DNA of 12,242 bases, from contig JBBADV010000033.1 in assembly GCA_041656295.1 (NCBI GenBank), positions 1 to 12,242 of the forward strand, in the 5' to 3' direction. This DNA comes from Kiritimatiellales bacterium (GTDB taxonomy: Bacteria; Verrucomicrobiota; Kiritimatiellia; Kiritimatiellales; Tichowtungiaceae). Position 1 is the first letter of the stretch. Every line of letters starts with the position of its first letter. The notes under the pieces were generated by a model. It was not told the DNA's origin, made no database searches, and worked only from the letters and a program-made list of their open reading frames with translations. Shown here one piece after another: positions 1 through 4,885 of this stretch. The position numbers and the translations under genes are program-made.

Positions 1-173
1 GAAGCGCTCTGTATCGTCGCGTTGACTCCAATCCATCCCATTGTGCCGCCGGTTGGCAATCCGCCTTCCCAGCTGGCTGGGTCGTGAATATAGCCGCCCG
101 TGAAGACGACATCCGCGAACACTCCTGTTGTAACTAGCGCTCCCGCAATGAATCCTGTGATAATTTTCCTCAT
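1..173 (-). CDS. Exported protein, N-terminal fragment (probable beta-solenoid surface family)
   Basis: The gene starts with ATG at 171-173 and runs off the left edge, so only about 57 residues are visible. A strong ribosome binding site (AAAGGAG, about 8 nt upstream) decides the start. The protein begins with a typical Sec signal peptide: MRK, then a hydrophobic stretch, then TTGVFA with likely cleavage before DVVF. The mature start has a short strand, a Tyr, and the segment SWEGGLPTGG. This resembles the 'W..GLP' region near the start of the solenoid module at 7309-10482 (NWGAGLPSDD) and the WDNDLPSESN of the protein at 10646-11482. Membership of that family is therefore inferred from the N-terminus only. 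It is separated from the upstream genes by about 1.1 kb of non-coding and repeat DNA and probably has its own promoter. Function is unknown; a secreted or surface structural role is the best guess. Confidence 0.75.
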   Translation of the reverse strand, partial: MRKIITGFIAGALVTTGVFADVVFTGGYIHDPASWEGGLPTGGTMGWIGVNATIQSA

Positions 174-463
174 CCTTGTACTCCTTTCTGTTTGCACTTT
201 CTCCTTTTTCCGGCACCTCACCGGAAAGACTTAACATTGCAAATCTTCGGGTTGCGCATTGACGATTTCCAGTTTTAACCGTCAGGCCGCCTGGAATCTC
301 AATGTCAAAAAACTCCCTGAGCCAGCCTCTTCTTTAGTTTTCAATTTTCATATTTCCATTTTCGATTGACCGCAACTTTGTTTGAAATACGATGCAATTA
401 TGAGTTACAGCGAGAAAAGGCCAACAGTAAAAACTGGTCATAAATGCTACACTTTTTTAGACA
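174..463. other. Non-coding leader region upstream of the 1-173 gene
   Basis: This stretch of about 290 nt has no supportable gene on either strand. Read on the minus strand it is an AT-rich leader ending in the ribosome binding site of the partial gene. It holds a small hairpin at 207-227. A TTGACA-like hexamer occurs at 303-308 (minus), but there is no -10 at suitable spacing, so no promoter is called. Confidence 0.6.
207..227 (-). promoter_or_regulatory. 7-bp hairpin in the 5' leader of the 1-173 gene
   Basis: On the minus strand TTTCCGG, loop TGAGGTG, then CCGGAAA form a perfect 7-bp stem about 33 nt upstream of the ATG and just upstream of two purine-rich AAGGAG/AAAGGAG stretches. It could affect mRNA stability or translation, but nothing shows function. 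There is no T-run after it, so it is not an intrinsic terminator. Confidence 0.35.
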
Positions 464-591
464 CGGATTTTTAACCGCCGGGACGCCGGGAGGAATTGTG
501 TCTGCAGATAGACGCAGATACCGCAGATAAAAAAACGGCAGGGCGGCAGGGCGGTAGGGCGCGCAGTCCCTTGCGCGCCGTTATTTTTTCG

Positions 592-617
592 GCGGCCGGG
601 GGCTGGCCGCTTTTTTT
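592..617 (+). terminator. Terminator-like hairpin plus T7 (unit 1, first copy)
   Basis: GCGGCCGG and CTGGCCGC form an almost perfect GC-rich stem (one G-T pair), directly followed by seven T. It has the form of a plus-strand intrinsic terminator, but no plus-strand gene is known here. Confidence 0.4.
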
Positions 618-618
618 G

Positions 619-644
619 GCGGCCAGGGACTGACCGCTTTTTTT
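619..644 (+). terminator. Terminator-like hairpin plus T7 (unit 1, second copy)
   Basis: GCGGCCAG, loop GGA, CTGACCGC, then T7. It is a 27-bp tandem copy of the previous element with one mismatch (C-A) in the stem. Confidence 0.4.
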
Positions 645-725
645 GGCGCGCAAGGGACTGCGCGCCCTACCTATCCGGCGTTAAAAATCCGCCGCTATGT
701 TATTCCGCTCTGTCCGGATTTAAAT

Positions 726-745
726 CGCAGACAGGAATGTCTGCG
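726..745. repeat. 8-bp hairpin with GGAA loop (unit 1)
   Basis: CGCAGACA, loop GGAA, TGTCTGCG form a perfect stem. The segment around 'caggaatgtctgcgccac' resembles short intergenic repeats I recall from Planctomycetota and Verrucomicrobiota genomes. That recollection is not verified here. Confidence 0.8.
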
Positions 746-876
746 CCACCTGTATTTTCCGGCGCCGTTCCTGCCTCTTTTGTTTAGCGGTTTTGCGCGG
801 GAAAATCCTGCATTCAGAGCCGCCAAGAAAAAAAAGAATCGGAAGCGGGAAAGGTTCGCGCGGTGGACGGCAGGGC

Positions 877-968
877 GGTAGGGCGCGCAGTCCCTTGCGC
901 GCCGTTATTTTTTCGGCGGCCAGGGACTGACCGCTTTTTTTGGCGCGCAAGGGACTGCGCGCCCTACC
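877..968. repeat. 27-bp perfect inverted repeat in unit 2
   Basis: Arms at 877-903 and 942-968 are exact reverse complements around a 38-nt loop holding one smaller hairpin and a T7 run. Confidence 0.93.
916..941 (+). terminator. Terminator-like hairpin plus T7 (unit 2)
   Basis: GCGGCCAG, loop GGA, CTGACCGC, then T7. It has the same layout as in unit 1, with one mismatch in the stem. Confidence 0.4.
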
Positions 969-1022
969 TATCCGGCGTTAAAAATCCGCCGCTATGTTAT
1001 TCCGCTCTGCCCGGATTTAAAT

Positions 1023-1042
1023 CGCAGACAGGAATGTCTGCG
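1023..1042. repeat. 8-bp hairpin with GGAA loop (unit 2)
   Basis: This is an identical copy of the unit 1 hairpin: CGCAGACA, loop GGAA, TGTCTGCG. Confidence 0.8.
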
Positions 1043-1170
1043 CCACCTGTATTTTCCGGCGCCATTCCTGCCTCTTTTGCTTAGCGGTTTTGCGCGGGAA
1101 AATCCTGCATTCAGAGCCGCCAAGAAAAAGAATCGGAAGCGGGAAAGGTTCGCGCGGTGGACGGCAGGGC

Positions 1171-1262
1171 GGTAGGGCGCGCAGTCCCTTGCGCGCCGTT
1201 ATTTTTTCGGCGGCCAGGGACTGGCCGCTTTTTTTGGCGCGCAAGGGACTGCGCGCCCTACC
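1171..1262. repeat. 27-bp perfect inverted repeat in unit 3
   Basis: Arms at 1171-1197 and 1236-1262 are exact reverse complements around a 38-nt loop with a perfect 8-bp nested hairpin. Confidence 0.93.
1210..1235 (+). terminator. Terminator-like hairpin plus T7 (unit 3, perfect stem)
   Basis: GCGGCCAG, loop GGA, CTGGCCGC form a perfect 8-bp GC-rich stem followed by seven T. It lies just downstream of the CBM9-like gene but faces the opposite way. Its T-run serves only plus-strand transcription, so it would stop antisense reading toward that gene. Confidence 0.45.
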
Positions 1263-1271
1263 TATCCGGCG

Positions 1272-2051
1272 TTAAAAATCCGCCAGCCGGATAGTGCACC
1301 AGTCATTGGTCCGGTGGAAATCAGCTGCTTGAAGCGGCGCCACCGAAGAGAGTACCGGCGGTTTGTTTTTAGAATAGTCGTAGCGGCAGAAATTGGCCTG
1401 CAATTGATCGTTTTCACAAAACTTTTCCAGCTGCAGCGCGTCCGCCGGAATTTCGACATCAACCAGCCATCTGTCCGGCAGGCAGGTGACTTTGCTGCGA
1501 AATCCGCACGGTGTCACCGTCAGCTCTTCCCATGGCAGCGGATCGGCTTCCGGCGAAGGTTTGCAATAGGGGCCCGGAAGGTGGAGGTGCAGCCGGTATT
1601 TGTTGGGGGTGACGTGCATTTCAAAAAAACCGGCCTGGTTTTCCGGTTTCAGGAATATTTCAAATACATCGCCCAGGCGCCAGGTGGCCTGGTTGTCTCC
1701 GGAGACGGCGGAGAATATTTCGTCGTCGTACAATTCGGCGTGAATCAGCAGGGTCTGTTCCGTCCATGAAAGACGAACGGATGCCGGCTGTAAGGCGGGG
1801 TCGGGTTCCGGCTGCCAGTGCTGTAAAAGAGGCAGACATTCAGAAGATTCAGCGCCGGAATGATTGCGGGGGATTTTAATGATTGATGGTTTCATTGGAT
1901 GACCTCTGTTGAACGGGGCATTTTTTCTGCATCCGGCGGCAAACAGGAGCGCAGCGGCCAGAGATAACGCGCAGCACAGGTATATTCCTGTGCTGCCGGC
2001 AACCGGATTCCGCCGGACTGCCGTGGCCGCCTTTGCCGCACCGCGATTCAT
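1272..2051 (-). CDS. CBM9-like carbohydrate-binding lipoprotein
   Basis: The 259-residue protein has an Arg/Lys-rich start, a hydrophobic segment at about 22-40 and a lipobox-like AAGC with Cys41, so it is probably a lipid-anchored envelope protein. Residues about 90-259 match the pattern of family 9-like carbohydrate-binding domains: a strand with 'LSWTEQTLLIHAELYDDEI', then 'WRLGDVFEIFL', 'FFEMHVTP' and a C-terminal 'ANFCRYDYSKN' segment. The role is inferred to be holding sugar chains at the cell surface. It follows the esterase gene by only 17 nt, so the two are almost certainly co-transcribed. AGGA lies 11 nt before the ATG at 2051. A second ATG at 1893-1895 (Met53) has a better-placed AGAGG and would give a form without the signal. 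The upstream start is preferred because of the lipobox. The last codons (ADF, stop) lie in the neighbouring repeat array. The domain call is moderately sure; ligand unknown. Confidence 0.75.
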   Translation of the reverse strand: MNRGAAKAATAVRRNPVAGSTGIYLCCALSLAAALLFAAGCRKNAPFNRGHPMKPSIIKIPRNHSGAESSECLPLLQHWQPEPDPALQPASVRLSWTEQTLLIHAELYDDEIFSAVSGDNQATWRLGDVFEIFLKPENQAGFFEMHVTPNKYRLHLHLPGPYCKPSPEADPLPWEELTVTPCGFRSKVTCLPDRWLVDVEIPADALQLEKFCENDQLQANFCRYDYSKNKPPVLSSVAPLQAADFHRTNDWCTIRLADF

Positions 2052-2068
2052 TTACAATAATTCCTGTT

Positions 2069-2767
2069 TTAGTTTAGCAGTTCCGCCGGCAGCATATGTT
2101 CCGCGCGCACGGTGCTCATGATTAATTCAGCCACCCATGCTGCGCCGGTTTTGGAAAAATGAGAACGGTCGCCGGTGTCAAAAAATTCCCAGGCTTTTTC
2201 TTCGCCCAGCTCGTGCAGTACGACGCCGGTCAGTGCATAAAGATCAACGACCGGGACATTTTTTTCGACCGCAACCTCTTTCATGGCATCGCAGTACACC
2301 TGAAGGTCGGTACGCAGTACAGTCGGTTCATTGCTTTTATAGGTCAGGCGGCGCGGCGGCGTGACAAAAACTGTCCGGCCTTGTTTGGCGGCGACTTCGT
2401 CCGCAAACCGGCGCAGGTTGTCTTTGTATTCGCCGCCGGGATGCGTGCCGATTTCGGAACCGACCAGGATTTTCTGGTCGTTATGTCCGAACTGAATAAA
2501 AACCACATCGCCGGGTTCCACGCGGCCGATCAGATCGTCCCAGCGGCCTTCAGTGATAAACGATTTGGAGCTCCGCCCGCTTTTGGCGAGGTTTATCACA
2601 TTGATGCCGTCTTTAAAGTGGACGCCGATAAAATCGCCCCAGCCGTATTTGGCGGATTCGGGTCCGTTGTTCGAAACCGTTGAATCGCCGGCCACCAGTA
2701 CCTTAACTTCCGCAGTTGCGTTTACAGTGCATATGAATGCAAAAAGGATGCTTAACAGACTATTCAT
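2069..2767 (-). CDS. SGNH/GDSL esterase, rhamnogalacturonan acetylesterase-like (CE12 type)
   Basis: This 232-residue exported hydrolase probably removes acetyl groups from an acidic polysaccharide such as rhamnogalacturonan. The SGNH blocks are all visible: AGDST with nucleophile Ser29, the block II glycine in SGRSSKSF (Gly64), FGHND (Asn96), and DRSHFSKTGA carrying Asp200 and His203. Length and motif spacing fit single-domain CE12/YesT-like enzymes. Residues 1-19 (MNSLLSILFAFICTVNATA) form a signal peptide, so it acts outside the cytoplasm. The reading frame is open to a TTG at 2785, but AAGGA lies 7 nt before the ATG at 2767 and 4 nt before the ATG at 2770, so I chose 2767. The gene sits between the symporter gene and the CBM9-like lipoprotein gene, which supports a role in sugar-polymer use. 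The fold and family are secure; the exact substrate is not, because related SGNH enzymes act on other acylated sugars. Confidence 0.88.
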   Translation of the reverse strand: MNSLLSILFAFICTVNATAEVKVLVAGDSTVSNNGPESAKYGWGDFIGVHFKDGINVINLAKSGRSSKSFITEGRWDDLIGRVEPGDVVFIQFGHNDQKILVGSEIGTHPGGEYKDNLRRFADEVAAKQGRTVFVTPPRRLTYKSNEPTVLRTDLQVYCDAMKEVAVEKNVPVVDLYALTGVVLHELGEEKAWEFFDTGDRSHFSKTGAAWVAELIMSTVRAEHMLPAELLN

Positions 2768-2818
2768 CATATTTTCCTTTCGCAAATTCCAATGTTCAAA
2801 CCACTAATACATCAAAAA

Positions 2819-2824
2819 ATTATA
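2819..2824 (-). promoter_or_regulatory. Possible -10 box (TATAAT) upstream of the esterase gene
   Basis: A perfect TATAAT occurs on the minus strand about 50 nt before the esterase start. The hexamer 17 nt upstream (TTTTAT) is a poor -35. It could drive the esterase and CBM9-like genes separately, but this may be a chance match in AT-rich DNA. Confidence 0.25.
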
Positions 2825-2825
2825 T

Positions 2826-2880
2826 CCGCAGATTTACGCAGATAAAAATTCTTCAATCTGCAATCATCAATCGTCAATGA
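2826..2880. repeat. Intergenic micro-repeat (CGCAGAT direct repeats and CAAT/TCAAT run)
   Basis: CCGCAGATTTACGCAGATA holds two GCAGAT copies with a 10-nt period, the same motif seen three times at 504-529. It is followed by a low-complexity stretch of repeated CAATC/TCAAT words up to the symporter stop. This looks like a degraded interspersed repeat rather than a gene or terminator. Confidence 0.6.
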
Positions 2881-4830
2881 TCAGCTCACGGTACCGTCGT
2901 CCGCTGCGTTTTCCCGGCCCGCTTTCAGCAGGCGGAACATGATTACGATATCGCGGAATCCGCCGATGATGAACCAGGCGACAACCAGTACGCCGGTTAC
3001 TGTCAGTGTTATGGTTACAATATACCAGAAGGCTGCCCATTCGCTGTCTGTGAGTCTCATCGAGACATTCAGCGAGGTTCCCGCCACCAGCAGGACGCAC
3101 CACAGCAGTGTGTATCCGGTTGTTCCTGACGCAATGATTTTATCCGCCAAACTGTATTCTTTGCTGATGCCGATGAGCCGCCAGATTAAGGAGGGGCGGG
3201 CATGCAGTGCGACCTGGTCGTCGACAATTGCATAGTCACCGCGATGCAGCAGTTTATCCATATTGTGCGGCTGCTTGAATGTGATGAAGGAGACGATGAC
3301 GTATGCGACGATACAGCAGAGCGCCGTGGCGAACGCTGCCTGCATACCGTTCAACGGAAATTCCGGCGCCAGCGCGGCGAGCCCCGGAATATTCGTCCAC
3401 CAGGTGCGCAGCATAACGCTGGTGAATGCCAGCACAAATCCGGTGATCATGGCCGTCCAGGCACCGGCGGTTGTGCCGCGTTTCCAATAGAGTCCGCCGA
3501 TAATCACAGAGCCGGCGCCACCCATGAAGATAGCGCCGGTGAGCTGGAAATACATGAGAAGATAATCGTTCAGCGGGAAGAATGTGCTGAACAGGATGGC
3601 GAATACCGCTGTTCCAACCACCGAGAGGCGCAGCCATTTAAGATGCTGCGATGCCGTCAGTTTCTCCTTTTTAAACGGCAGCAGAACATCCTGCACAAAA
3701 ATGCTGCCCCACGAGTGCAGGTAGGTGTCGTCTGTGGAAACCGCAGCCGAGATGACCAGTGCCACCAGCAGTCCAATCATGCCCACCGGCAGGAAGTGTG
3801 CCAGCATCAGCGGGGTGCGCATTTGTATCTGCACCTGCGGATCAGAGATGGCATCGATGGATGTCTGAATCACAGCGGCGTCGCCGGCAAAGGCGGCGTG
3901 GTGGAAAACTGCAAAGGCAACAATCGGAGCGAGCAGCAACCCGAATCCGGTGATTACTGTCCGCCACATGCCGAGAATTCCGGCCATTTTTGCTTCATGC
4001 GGAGTGCGGGCGGATGAATAATATCCCTGTGAACCCTGCCACGCCATAAAGGAGTAAAAATTCAGCAGTCCGAGCATGACGAAAAACTGCAGTGAGAAAT
4101 CCTTTATCTCCGATTGATCATACGGATTCAGCATGGAGTTACCGGCTGGAACGGATTCAAGCGCCTCGATAATGGTCGACCATTCAAAGGTCATCAGCAG
4201 AAAGATTGTGATGACGAGCAGCACGACCAGTGCAAACTGCCCTTGGATGAAATCCGTTAAAAGCAGCGCGATCTGCCCGCCGGTCAGCGTCAGATAGAGC
4301 GCAATGCCGACAATAAAAACCATCACCGCCAAAAACGTCGGTACGCTTATTCCCAACAGCATGAATCGCTCCGGCAGTCCGCACAGGTGAATCAGCAGGC
4401 GGGCAGTTACGCCGGGGAAAACACCGTAATTCATAATACCGGAAAACCAGCAGATAATACCTGAAAAAACACGGAAGCTGCGGCTGTAGCGCATTTCAAA
4501 AAACTGTGCCATCGTCAGCGCGCGCGTTTCCCGGAAACGATAGGAAATAAATCCGGTTACGGCGATGATCAGGGAGATGGGCATAATGATCCGTTCCCAC
4601 CAGTAGGCTGGAAATCCGGCCTGATAAAATTTTTCATACACCGCAACGAACGAAACAGCGCTCAGTCCGGCCATACCCTGTGCGACCGTCAGCAGATAAC
4701 GGCCGGCACACCGGTTGGCGGAAAGGTAATCCGCGACGCCGTGCACATAACGTTTCGTAAAAAGGCCGGTTAAAATGACGATCCCGATCAAACTCCAGAC
4801 AATCGTCCAGTCAATCCATTGCATATTCAT
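2881..4830 (-). CDS. Sodium/solute symporter, SSS family (SLC5-like)
   Basis: The 649-residue integral membrane protein has some 13-15 hydrophobic segments and probably imports a sugar, uronate or similar small solute with Na+ across the inner membrane. The family is shown by the fold-wide pattern, the first helix followed by 'ADYLSANRCAGRYLL', and the loop-helix 'GGLYWKRGTTAGAWTAM', which matches the SSS signature region. Ala362, Ser365 and Thr366 in ISAAVSTDD sit where the Na2-site Ala/Ser/Ser of vSGLT lie (A361, S364, S365), so sodium coupling is likely kept. A soluble loop at about 520-560 and a charged C-terminal tail follow the core. The start ATG at 4830 is preceded by AAGG with 9-nt spacing. 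It lies 55 nt downstream of the 780-residue beta-helix gene and about 110 nt upstream of the esterase gene. This fits uptake of the breakdown product. Substrate cannot be told from sequence, since SSS members also carry amino acids and other solutes. Confidence 0.93.
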   Translation of the reverse strand: MNMQWIDWTIVWSLIGIVILTGLFTKRYVHGVADYLSANRCAGRYLLTVAQGMAGLSAVSFVAVYEKFYQAGFPAYWWERIIMPISLIIAVTGFISYRFRETRALTMAQFFEMRYSRSFRVFSGIICWFSGIMNYGVFPGVTARLLIHLCGLPERFMLLGISVPTFLAVMVFIVGIALYLTLTGGQIALLLTDFIQGQFALVVLLVITIFLLMTFEWSTIIEALESVPAGNSMLNPYDQSEIKDFSLQFFVMLGLLNFYSFMAWQGSQGYYSSARTPHEAKMAGILGMWRTVITGFGLLLAPIVAFAVFHHAAFAGDAAVIQTSIDAISDPQVQIQMRTPLMLAHFLPVGMIGLLVALVISAAVSTDDTYLHSWGSIFVQDVLLPFKKEKLTASQHLKWLRLSVVGTAVFAILFSTFFPLNDYLLMYFQLTGAIFMGGAGSVIIGGLYWKRGTTAGAWTAMITGFVLAFTSVMLRTWWTNIPGLAALAPEFPLNGMQAAFATALCCIVAYVIVSFITFKQPHNMDKLLHRGDYAIVDDQVALHARPSLIWRLIGISKEYSLADKIIASGTTGYTLLWCVLLVAGTSLNVSMRLTDSEWAAFWYIVTITLTVTGVLVVAWFIIGGFRDIVIMFRLLKAGRENAADDGTVS

Positions 4831-4885
4831 TTATTATCGCCTTATAAAATTTCAGAATTGAACATCCCGGCAGCTAAACTCTCTT

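Larger units (their letters stand above)
553..671. repeat. 27-bp perfect inverted repeat in unit 1
   Basis: Arms at 553-579 and 645-671 are exact reverse complements (GGTAGGGCGCGC... against ...GCGCGCCCTACC) around a 65-nt loop that contains two smaller hairpins. Confidence 0.93.
545..868. repeat. Array unit 1 (324 bp, with internal 27-bp duplication)
   Basis: This is the longest unit. Compared with unit 2 it has an extra 27-bp copy of the nested hairpin plus T-run (two copies in tandem, 591-617 and 618-644) and 3 extra A residues near 830-838. Together these account for the 30-bp length difference. Otherwise it differs from unit 2 by only a handful of substitutions. Confidence 0.92.
869..1162. 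repeat. Array unit 2 (294 bp)
   Basis: This is the canonical-length unit. It contains in order: the left arm of the 27-bp inverted repeat, a nested hairpin with T7, the right arm, a palindromic GATTTAAATC, an 8-bp-stem hairpin at 1023-1042, and a purine-rich tail ending GGTTCGCGCGGTGGAC. Confidence 0.92.
464..1284. repeat. Tandem palindromic repeat array (about 2.4 units) with inverted ends
   Basis: This block holds two full units and one partial unit of nearly identical sequence. Their starts, each at GGCAGGGCGGTAGGG, are at 545, 869 and 1163. The outer edges are inverted relative to each other: cggatttttaac followed by cgccgg at 464-481, and the reverse complement (one base indel) at 1266-1284. 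Between 504 and 529 the heptamer GCAGATA occurs three times with a period of 9-10 nt. Open frames in the block start at TTG codons or lie on palindromes and have no ribosome binding site, so I see no real gene here. Unit identity is very high, which suggests recent amplification. The block has no transposase and is best described as a non-autonomous intergenic repeat. Confidence 0.9.
1163..1284. repeat. Array unit 3 (truncated, about 122 bp)
   Basis: This partial unit keeps the 27-bp inverted repeat and the following segment to ttaaaaatccgcc, then stops matching. From 1285 on the sequence is the coding region of the CBM9-like gene, so the truncation point is inside that gene's 3' end. Confidence 0.9.

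Noticed and set aside
303..308. Sigma-70 promoter with TTGACA on the minus strand upstream of the 1-173 gene
   Set aside because: No -10-like hexamer occurs at 16-18 nt spacing (CTGACG at 17 nt).
720..1244. Two near-identical 75-76-residue open frames on the minus strand (720-950 and 1017-1244), as possible duplicated genes
   Set aside because: They start at TTG codons without ribosome binding sites and are encoded by the inverted-repeat arms and hairpins. Both indels between the units (27 and 3 nt) are multiples of three, which is interesting, but two units are too few to show selection for a frame.
863..1275. Plus-strand open frames in the array (863-1084, 1090-1275)
   Set aside because: They have no ribosome binding site, low-complexity Arg/Ala/Pro-rich translations, and read through the palindromes. 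They are by-products of the repeat.
545..1284. CRISPR array
   Set aside because: Repeat units are about 300 bp with no short repeat and variable spacer pattern, and no cas genes are near.
3202..4017. Long plus-strand frame of 271 residues opposite the symporter gene
   Set aside because: It is antisense to a clear SSS symporter, is rich in Cys, His, Gln and Arg, and has no recognisable domain or start signal.
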